A DNA stretch of 64,000 bases from Atherix ibis. Lineage: Eukaryota; Arthropoda; Insecta; Diptera; Athericidae. The stretch is taken from NCBI GenBank assembly GCA_958298945.1, contig OY282608.1, forward strand, positions 23,351,933 through 23,415,932, given 5' to 3'. The notes under the pieces were generated by a model that was given only the letters and a program-made list of their open reading frames with translations, made no database searches and was not told the DNA's origin. A program made the position numbers and the translations under genes. Every line of letters starts with the position of its first letter. The first letter of the stretch is position 1. Shown piece after piece: positions 27,810-43,216 of this stretch.

Positions 27810-29194
27810 CCAACAAGCCAACAAACCAACAAACCAACAAGCCAACAAACCAACAAACCAACAAACCAACAAGCCAACAAGCCAACAAACCAACAAACCA
27901 ACAAGCCAACAATCAACAAACCAACAAACCAACATACCAACAAACCAACAACCTAAGTAACCAACAAGCCAACAAACCAACAAACCAACAAGCCAACAAG
28001 CCAACAAACCAACAAACCAACAAACCAACAAACCAACAAGCCAACAAACCAACAAGCCAACAAACCAACAAACCAACAAGCCAACAAGCCAACATACCAA
28101 CAAACCAACAAACCAACAAGCCAACAAACCAACAAAACAACAAACCAACAAGCCAACAAACCAACAAGCCAACAAACCAACAAACCAACAAACCAAGTAA
28201 CCAAAAAGCCAACAAACTAACAAACCAACAAGCCAACAAGCCAACAAACCAACAAACCAACAAAGCAACAAGCCAACAAGCCAACAAATTAACAAACCAA
28301 CAAGCCAACAAACCAACAAACCAACAAGCTAACAAGCCAACAAACCAACAAACCAGCAAACTAACAAGCCAACAAACCAACAAACCAAAAAACCAACAAA
28401 CCAACAAGCCAACAAGCCAACAAACCAACAAACCAACAAGCCAACAAACCAACAAACTAAGTAACCAACAAGCCAACAAACCAACAAACCAACAAGCCAA
28501 CAAACCAACAAACCAACAAACCAAAAAACCAACAAACCAACAAACCAACAAACCAACAAACCAACAAACCAACAAACCAACAAGCCAACAAACCAACAAA
28601 CCAACAAACCAACAAACCAAGTAACCAAAAAGCCAACAAACTAACAAACCAACAAGCCAACAAGCCAACAAACCAACAAACCAACAAACCAACAAGCCAA
28701 CCAGCCAACAAACAAACAAGCCAATAAACCAACAAGCCAACAAGCCAACAAACCAACAAACCAACAAGCTAACAAGCCAACAAACCAACAAACCAACAAG
28801 CCAACAAACCAACAAACCAACAAGCCAACAAGCCAACAAACCAACAAACCAGCAAACTAACAAGCCAACAAACCAACAAACCAAAAAACCAACAAATCAA
28901 CAAGCCAACAAGCCAACATACCAACAAACCAACAAACCAACAAGCCAACAAGCCAACAAACCAACAAACCAACAAGGCAACAAGCCAACAAGCAAACAAA
29001 CCAACAAACCAACAAGCCAACAAACCAACAAACCAACAAGCCAACAAGCCAACAAACCAACAAACCAGCAAACTAACAAGCCAACAAACCAACAAACCAA
29101 AAAACCAACAAACCAACAAGCCAACAAGCCAACAAACCAACAAACCAACAAGCCAACAAACCAACAAACTAAGTAACCAACAAGCCAACAAACC

Positions 29195-31081
29195 AACAAA
29201 CCAACAAGCCAACAAACCAACAAATCAACAAACCAAAAAACCAACAAACCAACAAACCAACAAACCAACAACCCAACAAACCAACAAGCCAACAAACCAA
29301 CAAACCAACAAACCAACAAACCAAGTAACCAAAAAGCCAACAAACTAACAAACCAACAAGCCAACAAGCCAACAAACCAACAAACCAACAAACCAACAAG
29401 CCAACCAGCCAACAAACCAACAAACCCACAAACCAACCAGCCAACAAAGCAACAAGCCAACAAACCGACAAGCCAACAAACCAACAAACCAACAAACAAA
29501 GTAGCCAACAAGCCAACAAACCAACAAACCAACAAACCAACTAGCCAACAAACCAACAAGCCAACAAACCAACAAACCAACAAGCCAACAAGTCAACCAA
29601 ACAACAAACCAACAAACAAACAAGCCAACAAACCAAAAAACCAACAAGTCAACAAACCAACAAACCAACAAACCAACAAACCAATAAGCCAACAAGCCAA
29701 CAAACCAACAAACCAATAAGCCAACAAACCAACAAACCAACAAACCAACAAACCAACAAACCAACAAACCAACAAACCAACAAACCAACAAACCAACAAA
29801 CCAACAAACCAACAAACCAACAAACCAACAAACCAACAAACCAACAAACCAACAAACCAACAAGCCAACAAACCAACAAACCAACAAGCCAACAAACCAA
29901 CAAACCAACAAACCAAAAAGCCAACAAGCCAACAAACCAACAAACCAACAAGCCAACAATCAACAAACCAACAAACCAACATACCAACAAACCAACAACC
30001 TAAGTAACCAACAAGCCAACAAACCAACAAACCAACAAGCCAACAAGCCAACAAACCAACAAACCAACAAACCAACAAACCAACAAGCCAACAAACCAAC
30101 AAGCCAACAAACCAACAAACCAACAAGCCAACAAGCCAACATACCAACAAACCAACAAACCAACAAGCCAACAAACCAACAAAACAACAAACCAACAAGC
30201 CAACAAACCAACAAGCCAACAAACCAACAAACCAACAAACCAAGTAACCAAAAAGCCAACAAACTAACAAACCAACAAGCCAACAAGCCAACAAACCAAC
30301 AAACCAACAAAGCAACAAGCCAACAAGCCAACAAATTAACAAACCAACAAGCCAACAAACCAACAAACCAACAAGCTAACAAGCCAACAAACCAACAAAC
30401 CAGCAAACTAACAAGCCAACAAACCAACAAACCAAAAAACCAACAAACCAACAAGCCAACAAGCCAACAAACCAACAAAGCAACAAGCCAACAAACCAAC
30501 AAACTAAGTAACCAACAAGCCAACAAACCAACAAACCAACAAGCCAACAAACCAACAAACCAACAAACCCAAAAACCAACAAACCAACAAACCAACAAAC
30601 CAACAAACCAACAAACCAACAAACCAACAAGCCAACAAACCAACAAACCAACAAACCAACAAACCAAGTAACCAAAAAGCCAACAAACTAACAAACCAAC
30701 AAGCCAACAAGCCAACAAACCAACAAACCAACAAACCAACAAGCCAACCAGCCAACAAACAAACAAGCCAATAAACCAACAAGCCAACAAGCCAACAAAC
30801 CAACAAACCAACAAGCTAACAAGCCAACAAACCAACAAACCAACAAGCCAACAAACCAACAAACCAACAAGCCAACAAGCCAACAAACCAACAAACCAGC
30901 AAACTAACAAGCCAACAAACCAACAAACCAAAAAACCAACAAATCAACAAGCCAACAAGCCAACATACCAACAAACCAACAAACCAACAAGCCAACAAGC
31001 CAACAAACCAACAAACCAACAAGGCAACAAGCCAACAAGCAAACAAACCAACAAACCAACAAGCCAACAAACCAACAAACC
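29195..31081 (+). repeat. 1,887-bp tandem duplication, copy 1
   Basis: Markers recur 1887 bp later: AAATCAAC (T at 29225 and 31112), the 17-unit A-type run (29721 and 31608) and AATCAAC (29958 and 31845). Both copies share private variants, such as AAACCCAAAAACC near 30567, that related modules at 28 kb lack. The left edge is set where upstream G/A unit patterns stop matching. Confidence 0.88.
29721..29856 (+). repeat. Pure A-type run, 17 units
   Basis: Seventeen consecutive CCAACAAA units, jointly the longest uninterrupted run I found in the window. Confidence 0.9.
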
Positions 31082-32960
31082 AACAAACCAACAAGCCAAC
31101 AAACCAACAAATCAACAAACCAAAAAACCAACAAACCAACAAACCAACAAACCAACAACCCAACAAACCAACAAGCCAACAAACCAACAAACCAACAAAC
31201 CAACAAACCAAGTAACCAAAAAGCCAACAAACTAACAAACCAACAAGCCAACAAGCCAACAAACCAACAAACCAACAAACCAACAAGCCAACCAGCCAAC
31301 AAACCAACAAACCCACAAACCAACCAGCCAACAAAGCAACAAGCCAACAAACCGACAAGCCAACAAACCAACAAACCAACAAACAAAGTAGCCAACAAGC
31401 CAACAAACCAACAAACCAACAAACCAACTAGCCAACAAACCAACAAGCCAACAAACCAACAAACCAACAAGCCAACAAGTCAACCAAACAACAAACCAAC
31501 AAACAAACAAGCCAACAAACCAAAAAACCAACAAGTCAACAAACCAACAAACCAACAAACCAACAAACCAATAAGCCAACAAGCCAACAAACCAACAAAC
31601 CAATAAGCCAACAAACCAACAAACCAACAAACCAACAAACCAACAAACCAACAAACCAACAAACCAACAAACCAACAAACCAACAAACCAACAAACCAAC
31701 AAACCAACAAACCAACAAACCAACAAACCAACAAACCAACAAACCAACAAGCCAACAAACCAACAAACCAACAAGCCAACAAACCAACAAACCAACAAAC
31801 CAAAAAGCCAACAAGCCAACAAACCAACAAACCAACAAGCCAACAATCAACAAACCAACAAACCAACATACCAACAAACCAACAACCTAAGTAACCAACA
31901 AGCCAACAAACCAACAAACCAACAAGCCAACAAGCCAACAAACCAACAAACCAACAAACCAACAAACCAACAAGCCAACAAACCAACAAGCCAACAAACC
32001 AACAAACCAACAAGCCAACAAGCCAACATACCAACAAACCAACAAACCAACAAGCCAACAAACCAACAAAACAACAAACCAACAAGCCAACAAACCAACA
32101 AGCCAACAAACCAACAAACCAACAAACCAAGTAACCAAAAAGCCAACAAACTAACAAACCAACAAGCCAACAAGCCAACAAACCAACAAACCAACAAAGC
32201 AACAAGCCAACAAGCCAACAAATTAACAAACCAACAAGCCAACAAACCAACAAACCAACAAGCTAACAAGCCAACAAACCAACAAACCAGCAAACTAACA
32301 AGCCAACAAACCAACAAACCAAAAAACCAACAAACCAACAAGCCAACAAGCCAACAAACCAACAAAGCAACAAGCCAACAAACCAACAAACTAAGTAACC
32401 AACAAGCCAACAAACCAACAAACCAACAAGCCAACAAACCAACAAACCAACAAACCCAAAAACCAACAAACCAACAAACCAACAAACCAACAAACCAACA
32501 AACCAACAAACCAACAAGCCAACAAACCAACAAACCAACAAACCAACAAACCAAGTAACCAAAAAGCCAACAAACTAACAAACCAACAAGCCAACAAGCC
32601 AACAAACCAACAAACCAACAAGCCAACCAGCCAACAAACAAACAAGCCAATAAACCAACAAGCCAACAAGCCAACAAACCAACAAACCAACAAGCTAACA
32701 AGCCAACAAACCAACAAACCAACAAGCCAACAAACCAACAAACCAACAAGCCAACAAGCCAACAAACCAACAAACCAGCAAACTAACAAGCCAACAAACC
32801 AACAAACCAAAAAACCAACAAATCAACAAGCCAACAAGCCAACATACCAACAAACCAACAAACCAACAAGCCAACAAGCCAACAAACCAACAAACCAACA
32901 AGGCAACAAGCCAACAAGCAAACAAACCAACAAACCAACAAGCCAACAAACCAACAAACC
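31082..32960 (+). repeat. 1,887-bp tandem duplication, copy 2 (one unit shorter)
   Basis: I saw no substitution relative to copy 1 in the stretches compared. Near 32,615 this copy has one CCAACAAA fewer than copy 1 near 30,735, so the offset changes from 1887 to 1879 bp. The match ends near 32,961, where the sequence continues with the module type also found at 28.9 kb. Confidence 0.88.
31608..31743 (+). repeat. Pure A-type run, 17 units
   Basis: Seventeen consecutive CCAACAAA units at the position predicted by the 1887-bp duplication (29721 + 1887). Confidence 0.9.
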
Positions 32961-34971
32961 AACAAGCCAACAAGCCAACAAACCAACAAACCAGCAAACT
33001 AACAAGCCAACAAACCAACAAACCAAAAAACCAACAAACCAACAAGCCAACAAGCCAACAAACCAACAAACCAACAAGCCAACAAACCAACAAACTAAGT
33101 AACCAACAAGCCAACAAACCAACAAACCAACAAGCCAACAAACCAACAAATCAACAAACCAAAAAACCAACAAACCAACAAACCAACAAACCAACAACCC
33201 AACAAACCAACAAGCCAACAAACCAACAAACCAACAAACCAACAAACCAAGTAACCAAAAAGCCAACAAACTAACAAACCAACAAGCCAACAAGCCAACA
33301 AACCAACAAACCAACAAACCAACAAGCCAACCAGCCAACAAACAAACAAGCCAATAAACCAACAAGCCAACAAGCCAACAAACCAACAAACCAACAAGCT
33401 AACAAGCCAACAAACCAACAAACCAACAAGCCAACAAACCAACAAACCAACAAACCAACAAGCCAACAAACCAACAAACAAATAAACCAACAAACCAAAA
33501 AACCAACAAACCAACAAACCAACAAGCCAACAAACCAACAAACCAACAAACCAACAAGCCAACAAACAAACAAACCAACAAGCCAACAAACCAACAAACC
33601 AACAAACCAACAAACCAACAAACCAACAAGCCAACAAGCCAACAAGCCAACAAACCAACAAGCCAACAAACCAAAAACCAACAAGTCAACAAGCCAACAA
33701 ACCAACAAACCAACAAACCAACAAGCCAACAAACCAACAAACCAGCAAGCCAACAAACCAACAAACCAACAAACCAACAAACCAACAAACTAACAAGCCA
33801 ACAAACCAACAAACCAACAATCCAACAAAACAACAAACCAACAAAGCAACAATCCAACAAAACAACAAACCAACAAACCAACAAACCAACAAACCAACAA
33901 GCCAACAAGCCAACAAACCAACAAACCAACAAAGCAACAAGCCAACAAGCCAACAAACCAACAAGCCAACAAGCCAACAAACCAACAAACCAACAAACCA
34001 ACAAACCAACAAACTAAGTAACCAACAAGCCAACAAACCAACAAACCAACAAGCCAACAAGCCAACAAACCAACAAACCAACAAGGCAACAAACCAACAA
34101 ACCAACAAGCCATAACCCAACAAACCAAAAAACCAACAAACCAACAAACCAACAAACCAACAAACTAAGTAACCAACAAGCCAACAAACCAACAAACCAA
34201 CAAGCCACCAAACCAACACACAAATAAACCAACAAACCAACAAACCAACAAACCAAAAAGCCAACAAGCCAACAAACCAACAAATCAACAAGCCAACAAG
34301 CCAACAAACCAACAAACCAACAAACCAACAAACCAACAAACCAACAAACCAACAAACCAACAAACCAAAAAACCAACAAACAAATAAACCAACAAACCAA
34401 AAAACCAACAAACCAACAAACCAACAAACCAACAAACCAACAAGCCAACAAACCAACAAGCCAACAAGCCAACAAACCAACAAACCAACAAACCAACAAG
34501 CCAACAAACTAACAAACCAACAAGCCAACAAACCAACAAACCAACAAGCCAACAAACCGACAAACCAACAAACCAACAAACCAACAAACCAACAAACCAA
34601 CAAACCAAAAAACCAACAAACCAACAAGCCAACAAGCCAACAAACTAACAAACTAACAAGCCAATAAACCAACAAACCAAGTAACCAAAAAGCCAACAAA
34701 CTAACAGACCAACAAGCCAACAAGCCAACAAACCAACAAACCAACAAAGCAACAAGCCAACAAGCCAACAAACCAACAAACCAACAATCCAAAAAACCAA
34801 GTAACCAACAAACCAACAAACCATCAAACGAACAAAGCAACAAACCAACAAGCCAACATACCAACAAGCCAACAAACCAACAAACCAACATGCCAACAAA
34901 CCAATAAACAAAGTAACCAACAAGCCAACAAACCAACAAACCGACAAACCAACAAACCAACATGCCAACAA
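32695..34971 (+). repeat. Segment of block E repeated about 19.1 kb downstream
   Basis: Landmarks match block E' at slowly changing distance: 32695 with 51861 (19,166 bp), 34285 with 53428 (19,143) and 34824 with 53959 (19,135). Further on, 36025 matches 56402 and 36300 matches 56677 at 20,377 bp, so about 1.24 kb is extra in the downstream copy. The 350-bp stretch at 34285 and its partner look identical. Confidence 0.8.
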
Positions 34972-37739
34972 ACCAACAAACTAAGTAACCAACAAGCCAA
35001 CAAACCAACAAACCAACAAGCCAACAAACCAACAAAACAACAAACCAACAAGCCGACAAACCAACAAACCAACAAACCAACAAGCCAACAAACCAACAAA
35101 CCAACAAGCCAACAAACCAACAAACCAACAAACCAAAAAACCAACAAACCAACAAGCCAACAAGCCAACAAACCAACAAGCCAACAAGCCAACAAACCAA
35201 CAAACCAAGTAACCAAAAAGCCAACAAATTACAAACCAACAAGCCAACAAACCAACAAACCAACAAGCCAACAAGCCTACAAACCAACAAACCAACAAAC
35301 CAACAAGCCAACAAACCAACAAACCAACAAGCCAACAAACCAACAAACCAACAAACCAACAAGCCAACAAACCAACAAACCAACAAACCAACAAGCCAAC
35401 AAACCAACAAACCAACAAACCAAAAAACCAACAAACCAACAAGCCAACAAGCCAACAAACCAACAAGCCAACAAGCCAACAAACCAACAAACCAAGTAAC
35501 CAAAAAGCCAACAAACTAACAAACCAACAAGCCAACAAACCAACAAGCCAACAAGCCAACAAACCAACAAACCAACAAACCAACAAACCAACAAGCCAAC
35601 AAACCAACAAACCAACAAGCCAACAAGGCAACAAACCAACAAACCAACAAACCAACAAGCCAACAAACCAACAAACCAACAAGCAAACAAACCAACAAAC
35701 CAACAAACCAACAAACCAACAAGCCAACAAGCCAACAAACCAACAAACTAAGTAACCAACAAGCCAACAAACCAACAAACCAACAAGCCAACAAACCAAC
35801 AAACAAATAAACCAACAAACCAACAAACCAACAAACCAACAAGCCAACAAGCCAACAAACCAACAAACCAACAAGCCAACAAGCCAACAAACCAACAAAC
35901 CAAGTAGCCAAAAAGCCAACAAACTAACAAACCAACAAGCTAACAAACCAACAAGCCAACAAGCCAACACACCAACAAACCAACAAGCCAACAAGCCAAC
36001 AAACCAACAAACCAACAAACCAACATGCCAACAAACCAACAAACCAACAAACCAACAAGCCAAAAAACCAACAAGCCAACAAACCAACAAACCAACAAGC
36101 CAACAAACCAACAAACCAACAAGCCAACAAACCAACAAACCAACAAACCAACAAGCCAACAAACCAACAAACCAACAAGCCAACAAACCAACAAACCAAC
36201 AAACCAAAAAACCAACAAACCAACAAGCCAACAGGCCAACAAACCAACAAGCCAACAAGCCAACAAACCAACAAACCAAGTAACCAAAAAGCCAACAAAC
36301 TAACAAACCAACAAGCCAACAAACCAACAAGCCAACAATCCAACAAACCAACAAACCAACAAACCAACAAGCCAACAAACCAACAAACCAACAACCCAAC
36401 AAGGCAACAAACCAACAAACCAACAAACCAACAAGCCAACAAACCAACAAACCAACAAGCAAACAAACCAACAAACCAACAAACCAACAAACCAACAAGC
36501 CAACAAGCCAACAAGTCAACAAACCAACAAACCAACAAACTAAGTAACCAACAAGCCAACAAACCAACAAACCAACAAGCCAACAAACCAACAAACAAAT
36601 AAACCAACAAACCAACAAACCAACAAACCAACAAGCCAACAAGCCAACAAACCAACAAACCAACAAACCAACAAGCCAACAAGCCAACAAACCAACAAAC
36701 CAAGTAACTAAAAAGCCAACAAACTAACAAACCAACAAGCCAACAAACCAACAAGCCAACAACCCAACAAACCAACAAACCAGCAAAGCAACAAACCAAC
36801 AAGGCAACAAACCAACAAACCAACAAACTAACAAACCAAAAAGCCAACAAACCAACAAACCAACAAGCCAACAAACCAACAAACCAATAAACCAACAAGC
36901 CAACAAGCCAACAAACTAACAAACCAACAAGCCAACAAACCAACAAGCCAACAAGCCAATAAACCAACAAACCAACAAGCCAACAAGCCAACAAACCAAC
37001 AAACCAACAAACAAACAAACCATCAAGCCAACAAGCCAACAAACCAACAAACCAAGAAGCCAACAAACCAACAAACCAACAAACCAACATGCCAACAAAC
37101 CAACAAACTTAGAAACCAACAAGCCAACAAACCAAGAAACCAACAAACCAACATGCCAACAAACCAACAAACTAAGTAACCAACAAGCCAACAAACCAAC
37201 AAGCCAACAAGCCAACAAACCAAGAAACCAACAAACCAACAAGCCAACAAACCAACAAGCCAACAAACCAACAAAGCAACAAGCCAACAAGCCAACAAAC
37301 CAACAAACCAACAAACCAACAAGCCAACAAACCAACAAACCAACAAGCCAACAAACCAACAAACCAACAAACAAACAAACCATCAAGCCAACAAGCCAAC
37401 AAACCAACAAACCAAGAAGCCAACAAACCAACAAACCCACAAACCAACAAGCCAACAAAGCAACAAGCCAACAAACCGACAAGCCAACAAACCAACAAAC
37501 CAACAAACAAAGTAGCCAACAAGCCAACAAACCAACAAACCAACAAACCAACTAGCCAACAAACCAACAAGCCAACAAACCAACAAACCAACAAGACAAC
37601 AAGTCAACCAAACAACAAACCAACAAACCAACAAACCAACAAACCAACAAACCAAAAAACCAACAAGTCAACAAACCAACAAACCAACAAACCAACAAAC
37701 CAATAAGCCAACAAGCCAGCAAACCAACAAACCAACAAG

Positions 37740-37851
37740 CCAACAAACCAACAAACCAACAAACCAACAAACCAACAAACCAACAAACCAACAAACCAAC
37801 AAACCAACAAACCAACAAACCAACAAACCAACAAACCAACAAACCAACAAA
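37740..37851 (+). repeat. Pure A-type run, 14 units
   Basis: Fourteen consecutive CCAACAAA units, the paralogue of the 15-unit runs at 22581 and 39643. Confidence 0.9.
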
Positions 37852-39285
37852 CCAACAAGCCAACAAACCAACAAACCAACAAGCCAACAAACCAACAAAC
37901 CAACAAACCAACAAGCCAACAAACCAACAAACCAACAAGCCAACAATCAACAAACCAACAAACCAACATGCCAACAAACCAACAAACTAAGTAACCAACA
38001 AGCCAACAAACCAACAAACCAACAAGCCAACAAGCCAACAAACCAACAAACCAACAAACCAACAAACCAACAAACCAACAAACCAACAAACCAACAAGCC
38101 AACAAACCAACAAACAAATAAACCAACAAACCAAAAAACCAACAAACCAACAAACCAACAAACCAACAAACCAACAAACCAACAAACCAACAAGATAACA
38201 AGCCAACAAACCAACAGGCCAACCAACTAACAAACCAATAAATCAACAAACAAATAAACCAACAAACCAACAAACCAACAAACCAACAAACCAACAAACA
38301 AATAAACAAACAAACCAACAAACCAACAAACCAACAAACCAACAAACCAACAAACCAACAAACCAACAACCCAACAAACCAATTAACCAACAAACCAACA
38401 AACGAACAAACCAACAAACCAACAAACCAACAAACTAACAAACCAACAAAGCAAACAAGCCAACAAACCAACAAACCAACAAACCAAAAACCAACAAGAC
38501 AACAAACCAACAAGCCAACAAACCAACAAACCAAGTAATCAAAAAGCCAACAAACTAACAAACCAACAAGGCAACAAGCCAACAAGCCAACAAACCAACA
38601 AACCAAGTAACCAAAAAGCCAACAAACTAACAAACCAACAAGCCAACAAACCAACAAGCCAACAACCCAACAAACCAACAAACCAGCAAAGCAACAAACC
38701 AACAAGCCAACAAACCAACAAACCAACAAACTTTCAAACCAAAAAGCCAACAAACCAACAAACCAACAAGCCAACAAACCAACAAACCAATAAACCAACA
38801 AGCCAACAAGCCAACAAACTAACAAACCAACAAGCCAACAAACCAACAAGCCAACAAGCCAACAAACCAACAAACCAACAAGCCAACAAGCCAACAAACC
38901 AACAAACCAACAAACAAACAAACCATCAAGCCAACAAGCCAACAAACCAACAAACCAAGAAGCCAACAAACCAACAAACCAACAAACCAACATGCCAACA
39001 AACCAACAAACTTAGAAACCAACAAGCCAACAAACCAAGAAACCAACAAACCAACATGCCAACAAACCAACAAACTAAGTAACCAACAAGCCAACAAACC
39101 AACAAGCCAACAAGCCAACAAACCAACAAACCAACAAACCAACAAGCCAACAAACCAACAAGCCAACAAACCAACAAAGCAACAAGCCAACAAGCCAACA
39201 AACCAACAAACCAACAAACCAACAAGCCAACAAACCAACAAACCAACAAGCCAACAAACCAACAAACCAACAAACAAACAAACCA

Positions 39286-42200
39286 TCAAGCCAACAAGCC
39301 AACAAACCAACAAACCAAAAAGCCAACAAACCAACAAACCCACAAACCAACAAGCCAACAAAGCAACAAGCCAACAAACCGACAAGCCAACAAACCAACA
39401 AACCAACAAACAAAGTAGCCAACAAGCCAACAAACCAACAAACCAACAAACCAACTAGCCAACAAACCAACAAGCCAACAAACCAACAAACCAACAAGAC
39501 AACAAGTCAACCAAACAACAAACCAACAAACCAACAAACCAACAAACCAACAAACCAAAAAACCAACAAGTCAACAAACCAACAAACCAACAAACCAACA
39601 AACCAATAAGCCAACAAGCCAACAAACCAACAAACCAACAAGCCAACAAACCAACAAACCAACAAACCAACAAACCAACAAACCAACAAACCAACAAACC
39701 AACAAACCAACAAACCAACAAACCAACAAACCAACAAACCAACAAACCAACAAACCAACAAACCAACAAGCCAACAAACCAACAAACCAACCAGCCAACA
39801 AACCAACAAACCAACAAACCAACAAGCCAACAAACCAACAAACCAACAAGCCAACAATCAACAAACCAACAAACCAACATGCCAACAAACCAACAAACTA
39901 AGTAACCAACAAGCCAACAAACCAACAAACCAACAAGCCAACAAGCCAACAAACCAACAAACCAACAAACCAACAAACCAACAAACCAACAAACCAACAA
40001 ACCAACAAACCAACAAGCCAACAAACCAACAAACAAATAAACCAACAAACCAAAAAACCAACAAACCAACAAACCAACAAACCAACAAACCAACAAACGA
40101 ACAAACCAACAAACCAACAAGATAACAAGCCAACAAACCAACAGGCCAACCAACTAACAAACCAATAAATCAACAAACAAATAAACCAACAAACCAACAA
40201 ACCAACAAACCAACAAACCAACAAACAAATAAACAAACAAACCAACAAACCAACAAACCAACAAACCAACAAACCAACAAACCAACAAACCAACAACCCA
40301 ACAAACCAATTAACCAACAAACCAACAAACGAACAAACCAACAAACCAACAAACCAACAAACTAACAAACCAACAAAGCAAACAAGCCAACAAACCAACA
40401 AACCAACAAACCAAAAACCAACAAGACAACAAACCAACAAGCCAACAAACCAACAAACCAAGTAACCAAAAAGCCAACAAACTAACAAACCAACAAGGCA
40501 ACAAGCCAACAAACCAACAAACCAACAAAGCAGCAAACCAACAAGCCAACAAACCAAGAAGCCAACAAGCCAACAAACCAACAAACCAACAAATCAACAA
40601 GCCAACAAGCCAACAAACCCACAAACCAACAAGCCAACAAACCAACAAACAAACAAAGCAACAAACCAACAAGCCAACAAACCAAGAAGCCAACAAGCCA
40701 ACAAACCAACAAACCAACAAACCAACAAGTTAACAAGCCAACAAACCCACAAACCAACAAGCCAACAAACCAACAAACCAACAAACCAACATGCCAACAA
40801 ACTAAGTAACCAACAAGCCAACAAAACAACAAACCAACAAGCCAACAAGCCAACAAACCAACAAACCAACAAACCAACAAGCCAACAAACCAACAAGCCA
40901 ACAAACCAACAAACTAACAAGCCAACAAGCCAACAAACCAACAAACCAACAAACCAACAAGCCAACAAACCAACAAAACAACAAACCAACAAGCCAACAA
41001 GCCAACAAACCAACAAACCAACAAACCAACAAGCCAACAAGCCAACAAGCCAACAAACCAACAAACCAACAAGCCAACAAACCAACAAACTAACAAACCA
41101 ACAAGCCAACAAGCCAACAAACCAACAAACCAACAAGCCAACAAACCAACAAACCAACAAACCAACAAACCAACAAGCCAACAAACCAACAAACAAATAA
41201 ACCAACAAACCAAAAAACCAACAAACCAACAAACCAACAAACCAACAAACCAACAAACCAACAAACCAACAAACCAACAAGCCAACAAATCAACAGGCCA
41301 ACCAACTAACAAACCAATAAATCAACAAACAAATAAACCAACAAACCAACAAACCACCAAACCAACAAACCAACAAAAAAATAAACCAACAAACCAACAA
41401 ACCAACAAACCAACAAACCAACAAACCAACAAACCAATTAACCAACAAACCAACAAACCAACAAACCAACAAACCAACAAACCAACAAACTAACAAACCA
41501 ACAAAGCAAACAAGCCAACAAACCAACAAACCAACAAACCAAAAACCAACAAGACAACAAACCAACAAGCCAATAAACCAACAAACCAACAAACCAAGTA
41601 ACCAAAAAGCCAACAAACTAACAAACCAACAAGGCAACAAGCCAGCAAACCAACAAACCAACAAAGCAACAAACCAACAAGCCAACAAACCAAGAAGCCA
41701 ACAAGCCAACAAACCAACAAACCAACAAACCAACAAGTTAACAAGCCAACAAACCCACAAACCAACAAGCCAACAAACCAACAAACCAACAAACCAACAT
41801 GCCAACAAACTAAGTAACCAACAAGCCAACAAACCAACAAACCAACAAGCCAACAAGCCAACAAACCAACAAACCAACAAACCAACAAGCCAACAAACCA
41901 ACAAGCCAACAAACCAACAAACCAACAAGCCAACAAGCCAACAAACCAACAAACCAACAAACCAACAAGCCAACAAACCAACAAAACAACAAACCAACAA
42001 GCCAACAAGCCAAGAAACCAACAAACCAACAAACCAACAAGCCAACAAGCCAACAAACCAACAAACCAACAAGCCAACAAGCCAACAAACCAACAAACCA
42101 ACAAACAAACAAACCATCAAGCCAACAAGCCAACAAACCAACAAACCAAGAAGCCAACAAACCAACAAACCAACAAACCAACATGCCAACAAACCAACAA

Positions 42201-43216
42201 ACTTAGAAACCAACAAGCCAACAAACCAAGAAACCAACAAACCAACATGCCAACAAACCAACAAACTAAGTAACCAACAAGCCAACAAACCAACAAGCCA
42301 ACAAGCCAACAAACCAACAAACCAACAAACCAACAAGCCAACAAACCAACAAGCCAACAAACCAACAAAGCAACAAGCCAACAAGCCAACAAACCAACAA
42401 ACCAACAAACCAACAAGCCAACAAACCAACAAACCAACAAGCCAACAAACCAACAAACCAACAAACAAACAAACCATCAAGCCAACAAGCCAACAAACCA
42501 ACAAACCAAGAAGCCAACAAACCAACAAACCCACAAACCAACAAGCCAACAAAGCAACAAGCCAACAAACCGACAAGCCAACAAACCAACAAACCAACAA
42601 ACAAAGTAGCCAACAAGCCAACAAACCAACAAACCAACAAACCAACTAGCCAACAAACCAACAAGCCAACAAACCAACAAACCAACAAGACAACAAGTCA
42701 ACCAAACAACAAACCAACAAACCAACAAACCAACAAACCAACAAACCAAAAAACCAACAAGTCAACAAACCAACAAACCAACAAACCAACAAACCAATAA
42801 GCCAACAAGCCAACAAACCAACAAACCAACAAACCAACAAGCCAACAAGCCAACAAACCAACAAACCAACAAGCCAACAAACCAACAAACCAACAAACCA
42901 ACAAGCCAACAAACCAACAAACCAACAAGCCAACAATCAACAAACCAACAAACCAACATGCCAACAAACCAACAAACTAAGTAACCAACAAGCCAACAAA
43001 CCAACAAACCAACAAGCCAACAAGCCAACAAACCAACAAACCAACAAACCAACAAACCAACAAACCAACAAACCAACAAACCAACAAGCCAACAAACCAA
43101 CAAACAAATAAACCAACAAACCAAAAAACCAACAAACCAACAAACCAACAAACCAACAAACCAACAAACCAACAAACCAACAAGCCAACAAGCCAACAAA
43201 CCAACAGGCCAACCAA
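39286..43216 (+). repeat. Segment of block D' matching 22.2-26.2 kb
   Basis: This is the downstream partner of 22224-26242. It keeps the pair of GGCCAACCAACTAAC markers 1152 bp apart (40144 and 41296), as in 23066 and 24218. The A-type run that is 15 units long at 25748 is reduced to three units at 42810-42833. Confidence 0.8.
39643..39762 (+). repeat. Pure A-type run, 15 units
   Basis: Fifteen consecutive CCAACAAA units between two G-type units. Confidence 0.9.

Larger units (their letters stand above)
20267..27910 (+). repeat. Block D: modules carrying the GGCCAACCAACTAAC marker
   Basis: The marker occurs at 20267, 21259, 23066, 24218 and 26233. A tandem relation of 3167 bp links about 22.2-23.1 kb to 25.4-26.3 kb: a single-base phase shift AATCAAC at 22794 recurs at 25961. 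Across about 690 bp I count roughly five differences between these copies. Upstream parts align at a shorter offset (about 2.96 kb), so an insertion of about 200 bp separates the modules. No gene is seen. Confidence 0.8.
27911..36900 (+). repeat. Block E: modules with CCAGCAAACTAAC and CCAACCAGCC variants
   Basis: The AATCAAC phase-shift marker at 27911 opens the block and recurs at 29958 and 31845. The region 28.77-29.22 kb reappears at 32.70-33.14 kb (offset 3926 bp) with no difference that I can see, and a 1,887-bp tandem duplication lies between them. From about 33.8 kb onward the modules change and carry CCAATAAACC, CACACAAATAAACC and AAACGAACAAAGC variants. The right edge near 36.9 kb is approximate. 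No gene is seen. Confidence 0.75.
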
